Below, piece by piece: positions 23,288 to 31,460 of a DNA stretch of 32,615 nucleotides (positions within the stretch are counted from its first letter, which is position 1; each line of letters starts with the position of its first letter). Under the pieces are notes generated by a model. That model was not told the origin of the DNA. It saw only the letters and a list, made by a program, of their open reading frames with translations, and ran no database searches. The position numbers were made by a program, and so were the translations under genes. The stretch is from SIG510 sp045540975 (lineage in GTDB: Bacteria > Bacillota > Clostridia > Oscillospirales > JAAYXM01), in the NCBI GenBank assembly GCA_045540975.1, contig JAZQIE010000192.1, positions 1 to 32,615 on the forward strand, in the 5' to 3' direction.

Positions 23288-24478
23288 ATGACATATCAGA
23301 AAAAAAGCATCGAAGACATCGCAGTAGCAGGCAAGAAGGTTTTGGTTCGTTGTGACTTCAACGTTCCGCAGGATGAGACCGGCGCAATCACCTCGGATAA
23401 GCGCATCGTTGCATCCCTCCCCACCATTCAGTATTTGATGGGTCAGGGCGCAAAGGTCATCCTTTGCTCGCACTTGGGTCGTCCGAAGGGCGAAGTCAAC
23501 CCGAAATTCTCCCTTGCTCCGGTCGCAAAGCGCCTGGGCGAACTGCTCGGCTGCTCGGTTGCGATGGCAGAAGATGTCATCGGCGCGGATGCAAAGGCAA
23601 AGGCTGCCGCTCTGAAAGACGGCGAAGTCATGCTGCTTGAAAACGTCCGTTACCACAAGGAAGAAGAAAAGAACGATTCGGCATTCGCAAAGGAACTTGC
23701 ATCCATGGCGGAAATCTACGTCAACGATGCATTCGGCACCTCTCACCGTGCACACGCTTCCACCGCGGGTGTTGCGGATTATCTGCCGGCAGTTTGCGGC
23801 TATCTGATCAATAAGGAAATCAGCATCATGGGTGAGGCTCTGGAAAGCCCGAAGCGTCCGCTCGTCGCAATCCTCGGCGGCTCCAAGGTTTCTGATAAGA
23901 TCGGCGTTATCAACAACCTGCTTGAAAAGGTTGACACCCTCATCATCGGCGGCGGTATGGCATATACCTTCATCCGTGCCCAGGGCGGCAAAATCGGCAA
24001 CTCCCTCTGCGAAGAGGATAAGCTGGATTACGCACTCGAAATGATCGAGAAGGCTGCGGCAAAGAAGGTCAACCTCTGCATCCCGACCGATACCATCATC
24101 GCAGACAAGTTTGCGGCTGACGCTGCAAGCGACGTGGTTGCTGCGGATGCAATTCCGGACGGCTGGATGGGTCTGGACATCGGTCCGGCTACCCTCGCAG
24201 CATTCCAGGATGCGGTGAAAAACGCAGGTACCGTTATCTGGAACGGTCCGATGGGCGTATTTGAATTTGAGAAGTTTGCGGGCGGCACCAAGGGTGTTGC
24301 TGCGGCAATCGCGGCAAGTGATGCAATCAGCATCATCGGTGGCGGTGACTCCGCTTCCGCGGTCAAGAAGCTGGGATTCGAGAAGGAAATGACTCATATT
24401 TCCACCGGCGGCGGCGCTTCCCTCGAATTCCTCGAAGGTTTGGAACTCCCGGGTATTGCATGCCTGGAAGATAAGTAA
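23288..24478 (+). CDS. pgk: Phosphoglycerate kinase
   Basis: Pgk makes ATP and 3-phosphoglycerate from 1,3-bisphosphoglycerate in glycolysis. The 396-residue protein has the N-terminal substrate signature RCDFNVP, SHLGRPKG, the hinge and the nucleotide-binding GGSKVSDKIGV, GPMGVFE and the C-terminal GGGDSASA loop. The ATG follows AGGAG at ten bases. It is first in pgk-tpiA-gpmI-eno. In many Firmicutes cggR and gap precede pgk, but here the promoter is directly upstream of pgk. Codon choice is strongly biased, as expected for abundant enzymes. Confidence 0.98.
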   Translation: MTYQKKSIEDIAVAGKKVLVRCDFNVPQDETGAITSDKRIVASLPTIQYLMGQGAKVILCSHLGRPKGEVNPKFSLAPVAKRLGELLGCSVAMAEDVIGADAKAKAAALKDGEVMLLENVRYHKEEEKNDSAFAKELASMAEIYVNDAFGTSHRAHASTAGVADYLPAVCGYLINKEISIMGEALESPKRPLVAILGGSKVSDKIGVINNLLEKVDTLIIGGGMAYTFIRAQGGKIGNSLCEEDKLDYALEMIEKAAAKKVNLCIPTDTIIADKFAADAASDVVAADAIPDGWMGLDIGPATLAAFQDAVKNAGTVIWNGPMGVFEFEKFAGGTKGVAAAIAASDAISIIGGGDSASAVKKLGFEKEMTHISTGGGASLEFLEGLELPGIACLEDK

Positions 24479-24517
24479 ATCATCACAGCAAAGGGTAAAA
24501 AAGGAGACACGACTGAT

Positions 24518-25288
24518 ATGAACCGTAAATATCGCAAGACCATTATTGCGGGCAACTGGAAAATGAACAAGACTCCCGCAGAAACCAAAGCATTTCTCGA
24601 CGAACTCAAGGGCAAACTCGGTAAACAGCGTTGGTGCGACGTTGTCCTCTGTGTTCCGTTTGTAGATATTCCCGCGGCAGTTCGCGCTGCACGTGATGCA
24701 AAGGTTGCAATCGCGGCACAGAACATGCATTGGGAAAAGTCCGGTGCATTCACCGGCGAAGTTTCCGCTGAAATGCTCAAAGAACTGGGCGTGAAGTTTG
24801 TTGTCATCGGTCACAGCGAACGCCGTCAGTACTTCGCAGAAACCAACGAGACCGTCAACCTCAAGGTCAAGGCGGCTCTGGAAAACGGCCTGCGCCCGAT
24901 TATCTGTGTGGGTGAGAGCCTGGAAGAGCGCGAAGCGGATATCACCGCTGAACTCATCACCACTCAGGTCAAAATCGCTCTGCGCGACATCGAAGCAGAC
25001 CAGATGCGCAAGATCGTCTTCGCATATGAGCCGATTTGGGCAATCGGTACCGGCAAGACCGCTACCGCAGAGCAGGCAGGCGAAATCTGCGGCCTGATCC
25101 GTTCTGTCATCCGTGCAAAATACGGCGCACGCGTTGCTCGTTCGGTCACCATTCAGTACGGCGGTTCCATGAATCCGAAGAACGCGGAAGAGCTGCTCGC
25201 TCAGCTCGATGTTGACGGTGGACTCATTGGTGGTGCGTCCCTCAAGGTGGATGATTTCATCTCCATCATAGGCGCTTCCAACCAGTAA
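24518..25288 (+). CDS. tpiA: Triosephosphate isomerase
   Basis: TpiA interconverts dihydroxyacetone phosphate and glyceraldehyde 3-phosphate. The 256-residue TIM barrel has all active residues: Asn13/Lys15 (AGNWKMNK), His99 (IGHSERR) and Glu171 (AYEPIWAIGTGK). The phosphate-binding loops QYGGSMNP and IGGASLK are intact. GGAG lies 11 bases before the ATG, slightly long spacing. It follows pgk by 39 bases and precedes gpmI by 12. Confidence 0.98.
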   Translation: MNRKYRKTIIAGNWKMNKTPAETKAFLDELKGKLGKQRWCDVVLCVPFVDIPAAVRAARDAKVAIAAQNMHWEKSGAFTGEVSAEMLKELGVKFVVIGHSERRQYFAETNETVNLKVKAALENGLRPIICVGESLEEREADITAELITTQVKIALRDIEADQMRKIVFAYEPIWAIGTGKTATAEQAGEICGLIRSVIRAKYGARVARSVTIQYGGSMNPKNAEELLAQLDVDGGLIGGASLKVDDFISIIGASNQ

Positions 25289-25300
25289 GGCGGCGCGCGT

Positions 25301-26824
25301 ATGGAGAAAAAGACACCGATTACACTCATCATTATGGATGGCTTCGGGCTTGCGGACGCAAGCGAGTGCAACGCGATTTGTGCGGCTTGCACCCCCACCA
25401 TCGATGGGTTGATGAAAACTTCTTCCCATTGCCGTTTGAACGCATCGGGCCTTGACGTAGGTCTGCCCGACGGTCAGATGGGCAACAGCGAGGTCGGGCA
25501 CACCAACATCGGTGCCGGCCGCGTGGTGTTCCAGGAACTCCCGCGCATCACCAAATCGGTCGCAGACGGCGACTTCTTTACCAACGAAGCACTCGTCCGT
25601 GCGGTGAGAAACTGCAAGGAGCATGACAGCGCCCTGCATTTGATGGGACTTTTGAGTGACGGTGGCGTTCACAGTCACCTGACACATTTGTTTGCACTTT
25701 TGGAACTCGCAAAGCGTGAGGGTCTTACCAAGGTCTATGTGCATTGCTTCATGGACGGCCGTGACGTTTCTCCCACCTCGGGTGTGGATTTCGTAGCGGA
25801 GACCGTGGCAAAATGCGAGGAAATCGGGGTCGGCAAGATTGCGACCGTGATGGGTCGTTACTATGCGATGGACCGCGACAACCGTTGGGACCGCGTGGAG
25901 CGTGCATACCGCGCAATGGTGCTGGGAGAAGGCAACTTCGTTTCCGACCCGGTCGCAGGTGTGAGCGCATCGTATGCGGCAGAAATCACCGACGAGTTCA
26001 TCGAGCCGATGGTTTGTGTCAAGGATGCGGGCGTATCCGCAAATGACTCCATCGTGTTCTTCAACTTCCGTCCCGACCGTGCGCGTGAAATCACCCGCAC
26101 CTTTGTGGATGAGGCGTTTGACGGCTTTGTCCGTCCGAACGGCTTCTTCCCGCTGCAGTTTGTTTGCATGACGCAGTATGACGCGTCGATGCCGAATGTT
26201 GATGTGGCATTCCGTCCGCAGAGTCTCAACAATACCTTCGGTGAGTATATCAGTAAGCTGGGTCTCTCTCAGCTCCGTATTGCGGAAACCGAAAAGTATG
26301 CACACGTCACCTTCTTCTTCAACGGCGGTGTGGAAACCATGTATGAAGGCGAAGACCGTGTTCTGGTCGCTTCCCCGAAGGTTGCGACCTACGATCTCCA
26401 ACCCGAGATGAGCGCAAACGAGGTTGCGGACAAGGCGGTCGCTCTGATCCGTGACCAGAAGTACGATGTGGTCATCTTAAACTTCGCAAACTGCGACATG
26501 GTGGGTCATACCGGCGTGTTTGCGGCGGCGAAGACCGCGGTTGAGACCGTGGATGCTTGTGTGGGCCGTGTTGTGGAGGCAACCCGTGAAGTGGGCGGCA
26601 TCTCCATCATCACTGCGGACCACGGCAATGCAGACCAAATGCTGCAGGAGGACGGGGTCAGCCCGTTCACCGCGCACACCACCAATCAGGTTCCGTTTAT
26701 CTTAGTCGGAGCAAGTGCAAAGCTGCGTGACGGCCGTCTCGCGGACATTGCTCCCACCATGCTGGATCTCATGGGCATCAATCCGCCCGAAGAGATGGAC
26801 GGCAAGAGCTTGATTGTGGGTTAA
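25301..26824 (+). CDS. gpmI: 2,3-bisphosphoglycerate-independent phosphoglycerate mutase
   Basis: GpmI converts 3- to 2-phosphoglycerate with two Mn ions. The 507-residue protein is of the alkaline phosphatase superfamily. It has the metal-binding MDGFG (Asp13), catalytic Ser63 in GQMGNSEVGHTNIGAG, the phosphotransferase insert with MDGRDVSP and MGRYYAMDRD, and the C-terminal metal sites NCDMVGHTG and TADHGNAD. The upstream AAGGCGG is a poor ribosome binding site, so initiation probably relies on coupling to tpiA 12 bases before. Confidence 0.97.
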   Translation: MEKKTPITLIIMDGFGLADASECNAICAACTPTIDGLMKTSSHCRLNASGLDVGLPDGQMGNSEVGHTNIGAGRVVFQELPRITKSVADGDFFTNEALVRAVRNCKEHDSALHLMGLLSDGGVHSHLTHLFALLELAKREGLTKVYVHCFMDGRDVSPTSGVDFVAETVAKCEEIGVGKIATVMGRYYAMDRDNRWDRVERAYRAMVLGEGNFVSDPVAGVSASYAAEITDEFIEPMVCVKDAGVSANDSIVFFNFRPDRAREITRTFVDEAFDGFVRPNGFFPLQFVCMTQYDASMPNVDVAFRPQSLNNTFGEYISKLGLSQLRIAETEKYAHVTFFFNGGVETMYEGEDRVLVASPKVATYDLQPEMSANEVADKAVALIRDQKYDVVILNFANCDMVGHTGVFAAAKTAVETVDACVGRVVEATREVGGISIITADHGNADQMLQEDGVSPFTAHTTNQVPFILVGASAKLRDGRLADIAPTMLDLMGINPPEEMDGKSLIVG

Positions 26825-26870
26825 GATTCAGTCAGCAATAAAATTTTTATATAAAAAGGAGAAAAGACCA

Positions 26871-28175
<1,305 letters not shown>

Positions 28176-28202
28176 GAACTGCATCACAAAACGCCTTGAG
28201 AG

Positions 28203-28228
28203 GCGGGTCTTCATAAGACAGGGCCCGC
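28203..28228 (+). other. Stem-loop after eno
   Basis: GCGGG pairs with CCCGC around an inner GTCTT/AAGAC helix with a CAT loop. The CGCCT/AGGCG stem at 28192-28205 is an overlapping alternative. The T run starts 13 bases later, so it is more a 3' stability or attenuating structure than a classic terminator. Confidence 0.45.
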
Positions 28229-28260
28229 TTCAAAAGCAATCTTTTTACTCAATACGTCAA

Positions 28261-28302
28261 AAAATCGCTATGGTAGGCAATCAGCCTTACCATAGCGATT
28301 TT
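28261..28302. terminator. Bidirectional terminator between eno and the anti-sigma gene
   Basis: A 15-bp stem (AAAATCGCTATGGTA with TACCATAGCGATTTT) continues past one bulged T with GGC/GCC around AATCA. T runs flank it on both strands. It serves the convergent eno and anti-sigma transcripts. Confidence 0.9.
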
Positions 28303-28320
28303 TCTTTTTGTGAAAGGGGC

Positions 28321-28357
28321 ACCCGACCGCAATCTTTGATTGCGTGACGGGTCGGGT
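28321..28357. repeat. Nested palindrome beside the anti-sigma stop codon
   Basis: ACCCGAC/GTCGGGT encloses CGCAATC-TTT-GATTGCG. No T tract follows on the minus strand. The core AATCTTTGATT also occurs, inverted, in the trmL leader, which suggests a small dispersed palindromic repeat. Confidence 0.45.
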
Positions 28358-28359
28358 TG

Positions 28360-29244
28360 TTATTGTGTGATGGTCAAAATGAGAAGAAACTGTTCGCTTT
28401 TTGGGTCGCCCGAGACAACCTGCACCTCAATGCCGTCTTCCAGCAGCGCGGATTGTACCGCGGTGAATTGCTCGGCGGTGACGATGTAGTACACCACATG
28501 GTCCAGAGTTTGGTCGGAGGTGATGTCATAGAGCACCTCGGGGGCTTCGGGTGCGGAGAACAAGAGATACTTTGCGAAGGTTTCCTCATACGGAGTCAAG
28601 GGCAGAACAAGTGGAAGAATCTCCTCGGTATCCTGCGCCGCCGCATTATCGGTCTCCGTATCTGCCGCTTCGGTGTCCTGCATGGGCGTGTTCTCTGCGG
28701 TTTCTTCGGTCATCGGCTCGGGATTTTCCGCTTGCGGTGCGGTTTTCGCCTCAACGGCGGCGGAGTTGTCCGCAACCGCCTCGGGCGGTGCTTCCGCGGT
28801 GCGCAAGATGGATTCCTCTTCGGATGCGGTGTCTGTGTTGTAAGACGCGCCGAAGGAAACGTCTTCATCGCGCACGGGCGCTGCGGTATCCTCGGTTAAA
28901 ATCTCATTCTCCCGTGGGGGCGCGAGGAAATCTCCGAGCGGGGTATAGGAAATCGCGAGCACAACAAGTGCGAAGCACGCGGCAACCGCGGTGAAACGGT
29001 ATTTCACATACCACGGGCGGTTTTTTGTCGCGCGGAGGCTTGTCATCACCCCGTCTTTGAGCTGGGACGGCGGAGTTTTGAGTGTGTCCGCGGTCATCAT
29101 GGAGAGTTCTTCAAACGAGGAAAGGGTCTCCGAGCAGGTCGGACAATGCGCCAAATGCTCGTAGAGCGTTTCCGCTTCTTCCGCGGAAAGGTCACCGTCC
29201 ACAGAACGGCTGATGAGTTCCAAATATTCGCTGCAATCTGCCAA
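28360..29244 (-). CDS. Zinc-finger anti-sigma factor, membrane anchored
   Basis: The 294-residue protein has the zinc-binding anti-sigma pattern at its N-terminus: Cys4 or a nearby residue plus His30-x3-Cys34-x2-Cys37 (HLAHCPTC). A single membrane segment lies at about 83-101. Residues 105-210 are a low-complexity, Glu/Thr/Ala/Pro-rich extracytoplasmic stalk, followed by a compact C-terminal domain of about 75 residues (ILPLVLPLTPYEETFAKYLL onward) that I do not recognise. It should hold the sigma factor encoded just upstream until a surface signal acts. The start is a TTG at 29244. Its AGAGGTGA site (29251-29258) includes the stop codon of the sigma gene, only six bases away, giving tight coupling. 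Site-1 or site-2 protease genes are not seen nearby. Confidence 0.85.
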   Translation of the reverse strand: MADCSEYLELISRSVDGDLSAEEAETLYEHLAHCPTCSETLSSFEELSMMTADTLKTPPSQLKDGVMTSLRATKNRPWYVKYRFTAVAACFALVVLAISYTPLGDFLAPPRENEILTEDTAAPVRDEDVSFGASYNTDTASEEESILRTAEAPPEAVADNSAAVEAKTAPQAENPEPMTEETAENTPMQDTEAADTETDNAAAQDTEEILPLVLPLTPYEETFAKYLLFSAPEAPEVLYDITSDQTLDHVVYYIVTAEQFTAVQSALLEDGIEVQVVSGDPKSEQFLLILTITQ

Positions 29245-29250
29245 GCCTAC

Positions 29251-29850
29251 TCACCTCTCTTTCGTATCGTTTGACGTGTCATTTGCGGAATTGTTCCGCA
29301 GAGCACGTAATTCTTTTGCGAGTGCGGCGCGTGCGCGAGCGATACGGGATTTCACGGTGCCGAGCTCGATATCAAGTGCATCCGCAATTTCTTGGTAAGA
29401 AAGTCCAGCCACCTCACGGAGCAGGAAAATCTCGCGCAGGTCGGGGGTAACGGCGGCGAGTGCGCGGTCAATTTCTCGTGCGGTCTCGCGCTTTTCCGCG
29501 TGCATGACCGGGTCATGCCGCTCATCGGTGAGGTTTTGCATCTCGGGGGAATCCTCGCTGAGCGCAGGGATGTGCAGACCGCGGCGTTTTTGTTTTCGCA
29601 CAAAATCAATACATAAATTGCTTGCAATCGAGAAAATCCAAGTCGAAAATGAACTTTGACCGCGGAACAGATTCAGCGAGCGATACACGCGCAGGAAGGT
29701 TTCCTGCGAGATGTCCATCGCATCCTCGGGATTGCGCAGGGATTTGAGGATGAAATGGTACACACGCTTTTCATAGAGCGTTACAATGCCTTCGAAGGCA
29801 TCCAAATCGCCGTTTTTTGCTTGTTCAATCAGAGTTTCTTCGGTTTGCAT
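29251..29850 (-). CDS. ECF-type RNA polymerase sigma factor
   Basis: The 199-residue protein has region 2 at about 20-90 (DAMDISQETFLRVYRSL and FSTWIFSIASNLCIDFVRKQKRR) and region 4 at about 130-180 (LREIFLLREVAGLSYQEIADAL and GTVKSRIARARAALAKEL). It lacks regions 1 and 3, so it is of the SigW/RpoE-like ECF kind. It would direct polymerase to stress or envelope promoters under control of the anti-sigma protein encoded downstream. The ATG at 29850 was preferred over the TTG at 29853 because AGGAGGG (29856-29862) leaves only two bases to the TTG. The gap to dusB is only 12 bases, so there is no room for a separate autoregulated promoter outside dusB. Confidence 0.93.
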   Translation of the reverse strand: MQTEETLIEQAKNGDLDAFEGIVTLYEKRVYHFILKSLRNPEDAMDISQETFLRVYRSLNLFRGQSSFSTWIFSIASNLCIDFVRKQKRRGLHIPALSEDSPEMQNLTDERHDPVMHAEKRETAREIDRALAAVTPDLREIFLLREVAGLSYQEIADALDIELGTVKSRIARARAALAKELRALRNNSANDTSNDTKER

Positions 29851-29862
29851 CAAATCCCTCCT

Positions 29863-30831
29863 TTACCGTAACACGTGCTGCAATTCCCGTACCGTGCGGA
29901 TGACCTCATCCTGCGTGGTCAGGGAAAACAGACGGTCTTTGTAATAGTTTGCGCCGCGTACACCGCGCAGATACCACGCGAGGTACTTACGCGCCTCGAG
30001 TACCGCGACACGCTCGCCCTTTTCCTCAATCGAAAGGGAAACCTGACGAAGTGCGACCTCCAGCCGTTCGGAAAGCGGGGGAAGGTCGGGAATCTCCTTG
30101 CCCAAAAGCGCGGCTTTCGCCTGCGCGAATAACCACGGATTTCCAAATGCGGCGCGCCCGATCATCACACCCGCGGCACCGGTATAATCCAGCACGCGGA
30201 CACAGTCCTCCGCGGTGAAAACATCACCGTTTGCAATCACCGGAATGGAGACCGTCTTCACCGCGTCGCGGATATGGTCCCAATTCGCTCGCCCTGAGTA
30301 CATTTGCTTGCGCGTGCGGCCGTGGATGCAAATTGCATCCGCGCCCGCGTCCTCCGCCATTTTTGCAAATTCCAGAACATTGATACTGCCCGCGTCCCAG
30401 CCTGTGCGGAATTTCACGGTCACCGGGCAGGGCACCGCGCCGCGCACCGCGGAGATGATGCGGCCTGCAAGGTCGGGGGTTTGCATGAGCGCGCTTCCGT
30501 CCCCGTTGTTCACGATTTTCGGGGTGGGACAGCCCATGTTGATATCAATCATATCCGCACCCGAGCGCTCGAGCGCAAGGACTGCGGCTTGCGCCATGAT
30601 TTCGGGGTCGTTTCCGAAAATCTGAACGGCAGAGGGGTGCTCATCCTCGCTAAGGCGCAGGATTTGATTCGATTTTTTATCCTGATAAATGAGTGCACGG
30701 CTGCTCACCATCTCGGTCACGGTCGCACCCGCACCAAGCTCCCTGCAGATTTTGCGGAATGCAAGGTCGGTCACACCTGCCATCGGGGCGAGAAACAGCG
30801 GTGTTTCGATTGTCACATCTTGAATCTTCAC
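29863..30831 (-). CDS. dusB: tRNA-dihydrouridine synthase (DusB-like)
   Basis: Dus enzymes reduce uridine in the tRNA D-loop or variable loop with FMN and NADPH. The protein has 322 residues from GTG 30831. Key parts are the FMN-binding PLFLAPMAGVTD, catalytic Cys101 in DINMGCPTPK, Lys140 in VTVKFRTGWD, His170 in ICIHGRTRKQMYSG and the IANGDVFTAED loop. The GTG is seven bases after AGGAG; the long upstream extension of the frame crosses the promoter and lacks family likeness. It leads an operon with the sigma and anti-sigma genes; dus near regulatory genes is common but the link is not understood. Confidence 0.95.
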   Translation of the reverse strand: MKIQDVTIETPLFLAPMAGVTDLAFRKICRELGAGATVTEMVSSRALIYQDKKSNQILRLSEDEHPSAVQIFGNDPEIMAQAAVLALERSGADMIDINMGCPTPKIVNNGDGSALMQTPDLAGRIISAVRGAVPCPVTVKFRTGWDAGSINVLEFAKMAEDAGADAICIHGRTRKQMYSGRANWDHIRDAVKTVSIPVIANGDVFTAEDCVRVLDYTGAAGVMIGRAAFGNPWLFAQAKAALLGKEIPDLPPLSERLEVALRQVSLSIEEKGERVAVLEARKYLAWYLRGVRGANYYKDRLFSLTTQDEVIRTVRELQHVLR

Positions 30832-30858
30832 AAAAGCACTCCTCGGTTTGTTTTTCTC

Positions 30859-30887
30859 AGTATACCACAGTTTTCCAAAAATCACAA
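30859..30887 (-). promoter_or_regulatory. Promoter of the dusB-sigma-anti-sigma operon
   Basis: On the minus strand, -35 TTGTGA (30882-30887) and -10 TATACT (30859-30864) are 17 bases apart, with TGTGG before the -10. An inverted repeat, CACAGTT and AACTGTG 13 bases apart (30866-30892), covers the spacer and -35. Confidence 0.65.
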
Positions 30888-30943
30888 CTGTGAGGGATTT
30901 TTTTGAAAAAACCGTGCAAAATAGGAGAAAAGGAGGAGTTTCC

Positions 30944-31381
30944 ATGAATCTTTCCAAAAAGGCGTATGGGGAATATGCAAAAAAACGTGCCCCGTCCTCC
31001 AAGCATTTGCGGAATTTGGTCTTTGCATTTCTCATCGGCGGTACGATTTGCACACTCGGGCAAGGGATTCTCGTGTGGTACAAGCATCTGGGACTCACCT
31101 CGGACACCGCCTCCGCCGCAACGAGTGCCACGCTGATTGCGATTTCCGCACTGCTCACGGGCTTTGGGGTGTATGACGAGATCGCGAAAATCGCGGGCGC
31201 GGGGACATTGGTGCCCATCACGGGCTTTGCAAACTCGGTGGTCTCCGCCGCGCTGGAGTTTAAGAGTGAGGGGTTTGTGCTTGGAATGTGCACAAAAATG
31301 TTCACCCTTGCAGGCCCTGTCATCGTCTTCGGCACGGTGGCGAGTGTGGTGTATGGGTTTGTGTATTGGCTTTTGATGTAG
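30944..31381 (+). CDS. spoVAC: Stage V sporulation protein AC
   Basis: The 145-residue protein matches SpoVAC in size and pattern. A basic N-terminus (MNLSKKAYGEYAKKRAP) is followed by a helix (LVFAFLIGGTICTLGQGI) and then segments such as TLIAISALLTGFGVYDEIAKIAGAGTLVPITGFANS and LEFKSEGFVLG, ending in a last membrane helix. SpoVAC is an inner-spore-membrane channel subunit for dipicolinic acid uptake and release. The ATG at 30944 follows AAGGAGG at seven bases. SpoVAD, SpoVAE and other spoVA genes are not next to it; the following gene has its own promoter. I found no convincing sigma-G promoter upstream. Confidence 0.9.
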   Translation: MNLSKKAYGEYAKKRAPSSKHLRNLVFAFLIGGTICTLGQGILVWYKHLGLTSDTASAATSATLIAISALLTGFGVYDEIAKIAGAGTLVPITGFANSVVSAALEFKSEGFVLGMCTKMFTLAGPVIVFGTVASVVYGFVYWLLM

Positions 31382-31391
31382 GCAAGGCCTT

Positions 31392-31420
31392 TTGACTTTT
31401 TTGGGACGGTGTGATATACT
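31392..31420 (+). promoter_or_regulatory. Promoter of the condensation-like gene
   Basis: The -35 TTGACT (31392-31397) and -10 TATACT (31415-31420) are 17 bases apart, with TGTGA before the -10. It is one of the best sigma-A matches in the window and begins 11 bases after spoVAC ends. Confidence 0.7.
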
Positions 31421-31460
31421 ACACACGCAAATTATCCAAAAAATCGGAAGGCTTTTATCT

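Noticed and set aside
23267..26401. Open frame of 1044 codons on the minus strand, opposite pgk, tpiA and gpmI
   Set aside because: It lies fully antisense to three certain glycolytic genes, its composition is Cys/His-rich with no family likeness, and it has no ribosome binding site. It is a side effect of the biased codon use of those genes.
30832..31335. N-terminal extension of DusB to 490 residues
   Set aside because: The extension crosses the promoter and lies antisense to spoVAC; the GTG at 30831 has a proper ribosome binding site and gives normal family length.
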